DNA of 40,647 nucleotides from an uncultured Candidatus Poseidoniales archaeon (GTDB taxonomy: Archaea > Thermoplasmatota > Poseidoniia > Poseidoniales > Poseidoniaceae), in the NCBI GenBank assembly GCA_905182715.1, contig CAJJCP010000019.1:1-40647 (forward strand), read 5' to 3'. Below, piece by piece: positions 27,958 to 35,953 of the stretch. Made by a program: the position numbers and the translations under genes. Below the pieces are notes generated by a model. The model searched no databases. It was not told where the DNA came from and saw nothing but the letters and a program-made list of their open reading frames with translations. The first letter of the stretch is position 1. Each line of letters opens with the position of its first letter.

Positions 27958-29273
27958 TTATGCCAAATTCGAAGTTGATTATCCCACCAATCGGTGGTGC
28001 CGTCAGAATGTTGGCGCCAAAGAACCCCTTCATCATCCGTCATTGTTGGAAGACCTTGAGAATCGGGGGAACCGTCTGCAAGAATCATTGGCGTTGGTCC
28101 GAGGTCACGTAAAGTGCCACCACCTGTATCATCCTTCACTCGAACGAGGAGCATAAACACAACGATACAGACAATGAGGCCAAGCACTCCGATTGAGAAC
28201 CACCCTACAGATTCTGTTGGAGTTTCCTCACCGAAGGAACGGCTAGGAAGAGAGGCAGCTTCATCTTCGGAGAGAGTCAAACCCGGAAGCCGAACAAGAT
28301 TGATTCCATGAACCGTTCGAATTTGTTCATTGTTGATGACTTCTAATGTAATCAAGTGCACACCGGCGGGTAGAATTGAGCAATCATATGTCGTACTACG
28401 GTTACCTGGGAGTTCTGTGCCTTGAATGGTCCAAATCTTTTCAAAGGTCGAAAAATCAACTCCCGCCATGTTTGGAATCATCGTAATTTCACATGGATTA
28501 TCTGTAACATTTCCACTACCAATGACCGTCATCGAGAAGGCTGGAGCTGGGCGGTTATGAATGGAAAGATTAAGCCAATATTCTGCAGTTTGTCCTAAAT
28601 CATTACGATAAGCTTCTTTCAAAGTGTATTCTCCAGCAGGCCAGTGTGAACAGTCCAAAAGAGTCTGGTTGTCAAGAACTGTGAAAGGTGCACCCGAAAA
28701 AGTTCGTATCCCTGACGCATCATACCGAGGGCCTGTTTCATCAGCAAAAACACGGTCAATGGAGCAATTATCTCCGGTTTCAATCCTGTCCGGTGCATTC
28801 AATTCAAGCAGTATTTGTGGAGTCTTCAAAGCCGGCTTGAGAACATAAGACGGAAGTTGAAGTGTTGTAATTTTACTTCCATCCTGATTGATGAAATCAA
28901 GTCGAAGAGCGTGCTCTCCCTCCGACCATGCATCATAGACTAAACTGGCATTTGATTGGCCAGTAAACGCCATGTACTGTTCTTGTAAGACTTCCTTATC
29001 TTTGTGAATTCCATACAATCGCAATTCAATTTCGGTCCAATCTGAAGATGAGTTGAGAATGACGACCACCCGTATGGCATCAGGTTCGCCGTCTTGGTTC
29101 ATATCCATGGTATCGTTTCGCAAGGCTACTAATGTCAAACCTTCAGCAGCAAGTGCATCTTCAACTGCGGAGGATTCTGCTTGTACGTCTTGAACAAGAC
29201 CGAGAGGGAGCACGATGCAACCAAGCAAAAGTGAAACGAGAAGGAACGGCAAAACTCGTGAGGATTCACGCAT
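27951..29273 (-). CDS. Type I membrane protein with beta-sandwich ectodomain and WRQ/WWD tail
   Basis: This protein has 440 residues. A signal peptide (about 1-32, ending near VQAES) is followed by an ectodomain of about 330 residues. The ectodomain has repeated Ig-like strands and paired Cys (DNCSIDR, LLDCSHWPAGEYTL, YDCSILPAGVHLITL). The phrase AGxHxITLxV is typical of PKD/Ig-like domains. One membrane helix lies at about 365-388 (WFSIGVLGLIVCIVVFMLLV). A cytoplasmic tail ends with LWRQHSDGTTDWWDN, a short aromatic motif that may bind another protein. The start overlaps the TSP3 gene's end by 8 bp, giving tight translational coupling. The function is unknown; it is probably a partner of the TSP3 protein. 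Confidence 0.78.
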   Translation of the reverse strand: MRESSRVLPFLLVSLLLGCIVLPLGLVQDVQAESSAVEDALAAEGLTLVALRNDTMDMNQDGEPDAIRVVVILNSSSDWTEIELRLYGIHKDKEVLQEQYMAFTGQSNASLVYDAWSEGEHALRLDFINQDGSKITTLQLPSYVLKPALKTPQILLELNAPDRIETGDNCSIDRVFADETGPRYDASGIRTFSGAPFTVLDNQTLLDCSHWPAGEYTLKEAYRNDLGQTAEYWLNLSIHNRPAPAFSMTVIGSGNVTDNPCEITMIPNMAGVDFSTFEKIWTIQGTELPGNRSTTYDCSILPAGVHLITLEVINNEQIRTVHGINLVRLPGLTLSEDEAASLPSRSFGEETPTESVGWFSIGVLGLIVCIVVFMLLVRVKDDTGGGTLRDLGPTPMILADGSPDSQGLPTMTDDEGVLWRQHSDGTTDWWDNQLRIWHKW

Positions 29274-31842
29274 CTACGTCACCTCCTTGTTCTGGAAGAG
29301 GTTGTGGAGGCGCTAACTCCATTCCAGTAGGCATTGGAAGAGGTGGTAGATGTTCTAATGGGATCATACCTACAGGTAATGTATCCATGGTTAAAGCATC
29401 TAAGTTGGCCGTATCTTTTGAATCAAATAATTCCTCTTGAAGGAATTCTGTATCTCGGCCCTTGCGAACGATAAGAGCTAAGGTCGCACCGAAAATGAAA
29501 CCAAAACCAATCACCAAATACGTCAACCATGAAGCTGCGGGATCTTCTCCTAAAATGGCAACTGCGGCTGAAAACTCACCATATGAATCAGACCAACCAT
29601 CGCCATTGGAATCAGCACAACCTTGTGTATCTCGGGTAGAGATTCCAGAAACTTCGGGACAATCATCTCGAAGTGCTCCTAAAGGCACATCTCCGAAACC
29701 ATCACCATCTGTGTCTCGCCATTGAAGAGATTCTGTTGGAAACGAATCTGCTGAACCGTAAGGATGAGCTTGCCAACTCTCTGTTGGGTCTGACCAGCCA
29801 TCACCATCGGTATCTCGACAGCCGAGACGGTCAAGAATAGAGGTACCACGAACTTCAGGACAAGCATCACCTTGGTTGCCATCTTTGGAATCTCCAAATC
29901 CGTCACCATCAGTGTCTCGAGACTGTGTTGGTTCGTGGATGAATGAATCGCCAAGGTCGGACCAGCCATCACCGTCGGTATCAGGGCAACCCCAACGGTC
30001 ACCGCCGGATGAAGGCCCAACAGAAGTTCCTGCTTGACTCGGACAAACATCGGCGGTCGTTCCAAGTGGATTATCGCCTCGTCCATCACCATCAAGGTCA
30101 TGCCACTGCGTGGGGTCCATTGGCCAAGCATCGCCTTTACCACCGGGGCTTGCTAACCACGAATTTGTCGAATCGGACCAACCGTCTTCGTCACTGTCAG
30201 GGCAGCCCCATCGGTCAAAAGTGGAGGTCCCTTCAGTCGTTCTACAACCGTCACCGCGATAAGCAAACTTGAGCGTTTGGCCGTCAAAATATTCGATATT
30301 ATCGCCATAACCATCGTTGTCGGTATCATACCATTGACTTTCATCATCGGGGAACGCATCGGCAAATCCATCAGGATGGGCAATCCAATCATTGGTCGGA
30401 TCGGAATAACCGTCCGTGTCAACGTCCCTACATCCAAGACGGTCAAAGTAAGAAATCCATCCAGATTCTACTTCCTCTGCCGATGAGAAGACACAGACAT
30501 CGGCTTCAAAACCGTCGAGGTTATCGCCATATCCGTCCCCATCAGTATCTCGATATTGTGAATCGATAAATGGGAAGTCATCGATTTGGGAAGCGCCATA
30601 GGACTGATTATCGCCCCAACCATCTTCGTCAGAATCAGCCCATTGCGTTGGATTATCGGGGAAGTAATCCACTTGGAGGGCGCCTTCCGATTGGTTATCG
30701 CCCCAACCATCTGAATCTCGGTCTTGCCATTGTGATGGTTCGGCTGGGAAAGCATCCGAGCCGTTCGCTTTGGTCCAATTGAGGTCTCCGTCTGAAAAAC
30801 CATCTGCATCCGAGTCGGTGCACCCATATCGGTCACCGGTTGATGTACCCGTGATGAAAGGACAAGCGTCGGGCGTTGAAGCGGTTTGCAACCATGTCCC
30901 AATACCCCAGCCAGCGCGAGAAAGGTTCCAATCTCCATCTTCCCAATTGTCACCAAACCCATCTGCATCAGTATCGTTCCATTGCGTAGGGTCGAGAGAA
31001 AAGGCATCGCCGAATCCAATTGGATGAGCATACCAGGCAGTTACGCCGTCTAAAGCACCGGGATCTTCGTTTGAGTACCCATCCCCATCTGAATCAAGGC
31101 ATCCGTACCGATCTTGAAGCGAATAACCACGACGGAATGGGCAATGGTCTCCTTCAAATCCATCCAGATTATCGCCATAGCCATCATTATCGCTATCGAG
31201 CCATTGAGTCACTTCACTGACAAAGGCGTCAGCTCCGTTTTGTGGACCCCAGCCAAAATCAGGGTCTGACCAACCGTCGGAATCAGAATCAGTACAGCCT
31301 TTTCGGTCATTGGTAGAAGTTCCAACAAGGTTTTCACAATCATCTTCATTATCAATAAATCCATCTTCATCCGTATCTCGGTTGGCTTTGTCAATTGAAG
31401 GCGTAAGCGTATAATCAAACCCGTCGTTACACCACGAATCTTCAGATTTGATTTTCACATAAACAAAACTAGCTGCATTCACAGTTGTCGAGAGGACTTT
31501 TGAGGAGGCACTGTCGTCAGCAGAAGTATCGACAATCGTACCCCCTTGAGCGTTAAGAAGAGAAAAAGTTCCAGTCCAGCCGTCACCTGGGCACCACCAT
31601 GCAGCACCGTTCATCGAACCGGAAAAAGAGACTTGAACGATGTCGCCTTTCTTGGCTTCAATCTTCCAAAAATCTGTTTTGTCATTGCCTGCATCACAAT
31701 CTGGGTCACACACATAACCGTTCGACGTAACGCCATCAGTGAGAGGATTTGCACTTTGCAGGGTATCGTCAGCAGAAACCGGAGTAACCATACAAATCAG
31801 CATCGCGGCGAGGCAAAGGGCCATCAACCGCTTCGCGAGCAT
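29266..31842 (-). CDS. TSP3-repeat surface protein with N-terminal PPC-like domain
   Basis: This protein has 858 residues. The start is taken at ATG 31842 (MLAKRLMALCLAAMLICM), a clean signal peptide; the longer frame upstream adds an Arg/His-rich stretch unlike a signal. A beta-rich domain follows (about 25-140, DFWKIEAKKGDIVQVSFSG). It resembles pre-peptidase C-terminal (PPC) domains and carries two Cys pairs. Residues about 145-790 are calcium-binding repeats. They alternate QW-D-DxDGxGDN units (about nine) with GCxDxDxDGWSD units (about eight). One membrane helix (about 800-818) and a Pro/Leu-rich cytoplasmic tail end it. It is unbroken, unlike its larger neighbour, and heads a three-gene overlapping operon. 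Confidence 0.88.
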   Translation of the reverse strand: MLAKRLMALCLAAMLICMVTPVSADDTLQSANPLTDGVTSNGYVCDPDCDAGNDKTDFWKIEAKKGDIVQVSFSGSMNGAAWWCPGDGWTGTFSLLNAQGGTIVDTSADDSASSKVLSTTVNAASFVYVKIKSEDSWCNDGFDYTLTPSIDKANRDTDEDGFIDNEDDCENLVGTSTNDRKGCTDSDSDGWSDPDFGWGPQNGADAFVSEVTQWLDSDNDGYGDNLDGFEGDHCPFRRGYSLQDRYGCLDSDGDGYSNEDPGALDGVTAWYAHPIGFGDAFSLDPTQWNDTDADGFGDNWEDGDWNLSRAGWGIGTWLQTASTPDACPFITGTSTGDRYGCTDSDADGFSDGDLNWTKANGSDAFPAEPSQWQDRDSDGWGDNQSEGALQVDYFPDNPTQWADSDEDGWGDNQSYGASQIDDFPFIDSQYRDTDGDGYGDNLDGFEADVCVFSSAEEVESGWISYFDRLGCRDVDTDGYSDPTNDWIAHPDGFADAFPDDESQWYDTDNDGYGDNIEYFDGQTLKFAYRGDGCRTTEGTSTFDRWGCPDSDEDGWSDSTNSWLASPGGKGDAWPMDPTQWHDLDGDGRGDNPLGTTADVCPSQAGTSVGPSSGGDRWGCPDTDGDGWSDLGDSFIHEPTQSRDTDGDGFGDSKDGNQGDACPEVRGTSILDRLGCRDTDGDGWSDPTESWQAHPYGSADSFPTESLQWRDTDGDGFGDVPLGALRDDCPEVSGISTRDTQGCADSNGDGWSDSYGEFSAAVAILGEDPAASWLTYLVIGFGFIFGATLALIVRKGRDTEFLQEELFDSKDTANLDALTMDTLPVGMIPLEHLPPLPMPTGMELAPPQPLPEQGGDVDA
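29570..31400 (-). repeat. Thrombospondin-type-3-like calcium-binding repeats
   Basis: The repeat units alternate QWxDxDGDGxGDN and GCxDxDGDGWSDP, linked by CPxxxGTSxxDRxGC. The alternation is regular enough to suggest a rigid rod with bound calcium. Confidence 0.85.
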
Positions 31843-31890
31843 GGTTCTCCAATAGGTGGTGTGCCTATGAACACCGCGCCTTAGCAATCT

Positions 31891-31905
31891 ACACCCTACG
31901 GGTGT
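31891..31905. promoter_or_regulatory. Palindrome upstream of the TSP3 operon
   Basis: ACACCC-TAC-GGGTGT is a 6-bp stem with a 3-bp spacer. It lies 48 bp before the TSP3 gene start and 15 bp after the stop of the Asp-box gene. It shares its core (CCCTACGGG or its complement) and distance with the palindrome at 26376-26394. It could also serve as a 3' hairpin of the upstream gene. Confidence 0.4.
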
Positions 31906-31920
31906 TCAAACTGAATGGTA

Positions 31921-33654
31921 TCAACTGCGAGCAGCGAGAATCAATTCTTTGATTGAAAACGCTGGCATATCCATTGAACTGTTCTTCGATTCAGAAACAA
32001 TACTGTGCTGCATAGCCATATCGCCGCGAATGAATTTAATGTAACGTTGCTCTTCATTTTCTTCAAAAGGATGCAAACCAATGTTCTCTTGATAGGCGAT
32101 TCCAATCCAGGTGCCGTCTGGAGACATGACGGTTTCAAAGAAGTCGTGGAGTGCGTGGGTATCGCCACTGCTTTCCTCATAGGCGGTAACGGTATGAAGC
32201 GGAGTCGGGTCAATAATTCTGAAATCCCAAACATCACCTTTCATTGGATGGTGAAGGGCACCTGCATAGAGATACCAATCTTTTCCAGCAACGTAGCCAT
32301 CTTCGCTGTTCTTTTGGTCGAAGTCAAGCCCGTAGAAAGCCACACTGACCACTTGGTCTTCGGTGATCGAAACGAAGGGATACATGTTGATTCCGCGATC
32401 AAATGCGGTTGCATTCCATGACTCCCAACTGGTACCGTTATCGTACGAAACTGCAATGCGCATCTCCCAAGCACCGGTGTTTCCGTTTGGACAGTCTGCC
32501 CAAGTCACGACAACCATGCCGCCTTCATTGTTGTTGACTACAGGATAGCCTTCAGGACAGTTCCCTTCACGTGGACCGACTGCAACAGGTTCTTGCCATG
32601 TTCCGTCACTTGGACTTGGTCCTGTTCCACGTCCGTAATCATCACTGATTCGAACTTGAACAGTTCCTGAATCTGAATCTGCATCTTCTTGGGCTACAAA
32701 GACATAGGGGCCATTGTTTTGGCTGGAGATCGTTGACCATCCACCCGGCATGGCATAGCATTGTGAAAAGGGTGCTCGACCGCTTTCTGAGTGATAATAC
32801 CAGTAACGACCAACGTCACCAGAGCATTCTGGAGGCGAAGCCCCTGAATTTCCAAGATAGTGAATGATACCGTCGCCTTGTGCTGCAACCCATGGCCGAT
32901 CATCAGCGGCCATTGTCTGCATTCGTTCACAAACTACAGGTGACATGTAGGTGTTGCCACCGTCTTCGAACATGTGCCACCAATTGTCTTCCAAAGTGGT
33001 ATCGAGATAGTAGACGATGTCATTCGCGTCGACTGCAATATCGCCTTCATCGCCGAGGCATTCGGAACCTGCACCCGTACCAGTACCAACCAATGAATTC
33101 CCTAAATTGCCTGGCGTAGGGTTGAAATTATCGCCATGACTCCATGTTTCACCGTTATCGTTTGAAATCCAAAACCAAGATGCCCAATAATCCCAACTGG
33201 TCATCTCTCCGTCTTCGCAAGCATACCATGTATCGAGGTTGCCGCCAATAACTGGAGCAAATGGATTACCTTCACCACCCCAACGCAAATCTTTGTGGGC
33301 TGTTACGAAGAGGTTGCCTTGACTGTCGATGGAAAGGCTTGGCTCATAGCCAATGCCATAGCCTTCATATCCTGCATCTTGACCATTGTCGGGGTCAATA
33401 CATTCCTCATGTCGAGGCATGTATTCTGGTTCATTCCAAGTGAAATACACTTGGTCGCCTTGAAGCGATTCTTGTGTTTCGCTCGGATTCAGACCATTGG
33501 ACAGTGAAGGTCCCCAAATAGCCGCTAAAAGAAGGGTGATGACAGCAATAGCAATGGTGGCACCAGCAGCCAGATTGAGGTCTCGCTTACCCGATGAATC
33601 GGCTGAAACTTTTGCTTCAGCCAACAGAATAGATTCTGGAGCAGCGGTCGCCAT
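31921..33654 (-). CDS. Membrane-anchored Asp-box (sialidase-like) beta-propeller protein
   Basis: This protein has 577 residues. The short cytoplasmic N-terminus (1-26) and a single helix (about 28-48, AAGATIAIAVITLLLAAIW) make it a type II anchor. The outside part is a beta-propeller with Asp boxes: SNDNGETWSHG and SYDNGTSWESW (S-x-D-x-G-x-T/S-W). It also has VQVRISDDYGRG and repeated EPSLSIDSQGNLFV-type strands. The sialidase catalytic Arg triad and Tyr/Glu pair are not evident, so enzyme activity is doubtful. A binding role is equally possible. It is rich in Trp, Asp and Cys. It lies 47 bp after the GT4 gene in the same direction and may be co-transcribed with it. Confidence 0.8.
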   Translation of the reverse strand: MATAAPESILLAEAKVSADSSGKRDLNLAAGATIAIAVITLLLAAIWGPSLSNGLNPSETQESLQGDQVYFTWNEPEYMPRHEECIDPDNGQDAGYEGYGIGYEPSLSIDSQGNLFVTAHKDLRWGGEGNPFAPVIGGNLDTWYACEDGEMTSWDYWASWFWISNDNGETWSHGDNFNPTPGNLGNSLVGTGTGAGSECLGDEGDIAVDANDIVYYLDTTLEDNWWHMFEDGGNTYMSPVVCERMQTMAADDRPWVAAQGDGIIHYLGNSGASPPECSGDVGRYWYYHSESGRAPFSQCYAMPGGWSTISSQNNGPYVFVAQEDADSDSGTVQVRISDDYGRGTGPSPSDGTWQEPVAVGPREGNCPEGYPVVNNNEGGMVVVTWADCPNGNTGAWEMRIAVSYDNGTSWESWNATAFDRGINMYPFVSITEDQVVSVAFYGLDFDQKNSEDGYVAGKDWYLYAGALHHPMKGDVWDFRIIDPTPLHTVTAYEESSGDTHALHDFFETVMSPDGTWIGIAYQENIGLHPFEENEEQRYIKFIRGDMAMQHSIVSESKNSSMDMPAFSIKELILAARS

Positions 33655-33701
33655 GGTGAGTTGTGGGACCGTTGTGCTTTGGAGGTTACGCTTGTAGGCG
33701 T

Positions 33702-34973
33702 TCAGTTCTTTGACGCAACCATAGAAACGTAAATCTTTTCGTAATCTTCAGCATTGTGTTCATAGGTGTAGGTATTTAGAACGCGCGCTCGTCCTCGCTC
33801 AGCTTGAGCAGTACGGCTTTCGGGGTCTTCAAGAGAACGGCATACGGCATTGGCTAAATCAGAGGGGTTTCCAGTTTCAAAGAGTTCGCCAACGGTTGAA
33901 TCAATCATTTCTGTAAGAGGTGGTTGGTCAACAGTTACGACCGGTGTACCACTTGCTAATGCCTCCAATGGGATGAGGCCTTGGCCTTCATAATACGATG
34001 GATAAACGACCAAATCTGCACTTCGGAAGTGTTGAGCTAATGCTTCAAATGACATTCCTGGTTGAATGAAAACAGCATGACCAACACCAAGTTTCTTTGC
34101 TTGGCGAAGTAATGTCTTAGCCATATGCCCTCTTCCAATGATACATAATCGGGCGCCAGGGAAGCGCTGAAGGATTTCAGGCATAGCACGTAGGAGTGTA
34201 CGATGGCCTTTTCGAGCGACAAGGCGCCCAACTGCAAGTAAGAGAGGGGTTTCTTTAGACGCCCGGCCGCACAAAGCATCTTCATCTGCTGCATCGTATT
34301 TTTTGCGAAGGGCTTCATGTTCTAATTGTTCATCTTCATCATCATGATTCATAGGTCGGAACACCAAATGGTCAACTCCATACAAGATTGTTTCACATTT
34401 CCATTGTTCCGGAGGAGAATACCAGCGTTGGAATTCCTGTTTGGTCGAGTCGCTGATCGCAACACATACCGAAGATTCAGAGATTCCAGCTTGTTCGTAT
34501 TTCGAATACCATTTTGCAGTAGTGAGAATCGCTAAATCATTCGGATTTTTCCAAGTCGCCGATTCTCGGTGTTTGGCTGCAAGGCGCATACCTTCGCGCT
34601 CTCCAATCCAACTGCCATTGAGTGCTGAGAGGACGGGGGCTATGGTTGATTCAACCATCCGGTATTCTTTTTTGGTCCAACTCACCAAGGGCAAAAGGGT
34701 GTGAACAACGTCAATTGGCTCCCGTTTGTGAAGGATTTGGAGAGCCTTCAAGGCGTTCTTCCCGTATGAACGGGTAAATGCCATCGGTGCTTTGAGCCAA
34801 GGAACTTCAATCACTGAAACTCCTTGTTGAGACGGAGCTCGGCCTTTATGGGTTCGAGTAATGATACTCACATCATGCCCACGTGATGCTAAATGGCCTG
34901 CTAAATGGTAAACCACAGAACCGATACCCCCCCAACGAGGAGGGTATTCACCAGACACCATGGCAATGTGCAT
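33702..34973 (-). CDS. GT4-family glycosyltransferase
   Basis: This protein has 423 residues. The start is at ATG 34973 (MHIAMVSGEYPPRWGGIGS), where the family N-terminus begins; the frame is open further upstream but would run into the divergent GT2 gene. The acceptor domain has GGIGSVVYHLAGHLASRGHDV. The donor domain has LLAVGRLVARKGHRTLLRAMP, ARLCIIGRGHMAKTL and the nucleotide-sugar site YEGQGLIPLEALASGTPVV (E-x7-E). GT4 enzymes move sugars from nucleotide donors with retained configuration. Given the surface-protein neighbours, a role in N-glycan or exopolysaccharide assembly is plausible. No membrane helix is seen, so it acts at the cytosolic face. The acceptor is unknown. Confidence 0.9.
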   Translation of the reverse strand: MHIAMVSGEYPPRWGGIGSVVYHLAGHLASRGHDVSIITRTHKGRAPSQQGVSVIEVPWLKAPMAFTRSYGKNALKALQILHKREPIDVVHTLLPLVSWTKKEYRMVESTIAPVLSALNGSWIGEREGMRLAAKHRESATWKNPNDLAILTTAKWYSKYEQAGISESSVCVAISDSTKQEFQRWYSPPEQWKCETILYGVDHLVFRPMNHDDEDEQLEHEALRKKYDAADEDALCGRASKETPLLLAVGRLVARKGHRTLLRAMPEILQRFPGARLCIIGRGHMAKTLLRQAKKLGVGHAVFIQPGMSFEALAQHFRSADLVVYPSYYEGQGLIPLEALASGTPVVTVDQPPLTEMIDSTVGELFETGNPSDLANAVCRSLEDPESRTAQAERGRARVLNTYTYEHNAEDYEKIYVSMVASKN

Positions 34974-35078
34974 GTGTGTGGGACAGGCCGTTGTGGTTTC
35001 AATGTCACCTCCAACAACATCAAAAAAATCAACTTTTGAACCCAATGCCTTCAAGGAGGTGTGTAATGTGGGAGCCTC

Positions 35079-35855
35079 ATGGGCGATAAACTCCCTGTAA
35101 CGGTTACAGTAATTCTTCCGACTCGAAATGAGGAAGAAGCACTTGGACCTACAATCGATGCGATTCCGCGTGGCTGGTGTAAAAACCTTGAAATTATGAT
35201 TGTTGACGGTAATTCTTCCGATCGAACGCGTGAAATCGCGTTGGAAAAGAAAATTCGAGTTCACCTTGAAGATAGAAAAGGCTACGGCCGAGCATATAGA
35301 ACTGGTTTCGATGTCGCAAAGAACGATATCATCGTCACCATGGATGCTGATTGCACGTATCCTGCTGAATTAGTCCCTACCTTGGTCAAGCGTCTCCTTG
35401 ATGATGACCTTGATTTCATCACATGCGACCGCCTTTCATTGGCAGAAGACGGCTCAATGTCAGGAATCCATGGATTTGGAAACTGGGCACTTTCGTTCAC
35501 TGCTCGTCTTTTGTTTGGCTATGGCGTCAAAGACTCTCAGTCAGGAATGTGGGTATTCCGTAAATCTATTTTCAATAATGATGCTATGCGTCCAACCAAT
35601 GATGGAATGCCTCTCTCAGAAGAAATGAAAATTCTCGCTCGGCGTATTCTAGGAAAGGACAAGGCAGTCGAAATCTCTGTGCCATACCGTCCTCGTGTTG
35701 GTGAAGCAGAAATCCACACCTGGGGCGACGGATGGAAGAACTTCAAATTCCTCTTTGCTCGACGACTTGGATTGCACCGAACCCTCACTCCATGGGGCGG
35801 TCGTGATTCAAATCCAGATTCAACAAACAAGGATTTACCAGAACAAAAGAAGTGA
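35079..35855 (+). CDS. GT2-family glycosyltransferase (dolichyl-phosphate-sugar synthase-like)
   Basis: This 258-residue protein has a GT-A fold. The opening VTVILPTRNEEEALGPTID, the DGNSSDRTREIA loop and the metal-binding DAD of IVTMDADCTYP match the DPM1/GT2 group. Later motifs are FGYGVKDSQSGMWVFRKS and SEEMKILARRI. There is no C-terminal membrane helix, so it resembles soluble DPM1-like enzymes that charge polyprenyl phosphate with a hexose. The start is at ATG 35079, with GGAGG about 20 nt upstream. It is divergent from the GT4 gene across 105 bp, which likely holds both promoters. Together they suggest a small surface-glycosylation locus. Confidence 0.88.
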   Translation: MGDKLPVTVTVILPTRNEEEALGPTIDAIPRGWCKNLEIMIVDGNSSDRTREIALEKKIRVHLEDRKGYGRAYRTGFDVAKNDIIVTMDADCTYPAELVPTLVKRLLDDDLDFITCDRLSLAEDGSMSGIHGFGNWALSFTARLLFGYGVKDSQSGMWVFRKSIFNNDAMRPTNDGMPLSEEMKILARRILGKDKAVEISVPYRPRVGEAEIHTWGDGWKNFKFLFARRLGLHRTLTPWGGRDSNPDSTNKDLPEQKK

Positions 35856-35908
35856 TGAATCACTCGAAACTTTGGTTTGAGTCAATTTGAACGATTTGGG
35901 ATTCATCA
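35853..35908. terminator. Inverted repeat between convergent GT2 and beta-helix genes
   Basis: TGATGAATC (35853-35861, including the GT2 stop) is matched by its exact complement GATTCATCA at 35900-35908. An imperfect inner repeat lies between the arms (ACTCGAAAC/GTTTGAGT). It could fold into a long hairpin in the 98-bp gap. Confidence 0.35.
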
Positions 35909-35953
35909 TCGTTTACGCTCTCTTCCATTGAAGAAAAGGTGAGTTAGTTCTTC

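Noticed and set aside
34974-35264. N-terminal extension of the GT4 enzyme
   Set aside because: It would run through the divergent GT2 start region and has no family similarity. MHIAMVSGEYPP is the normal opening.
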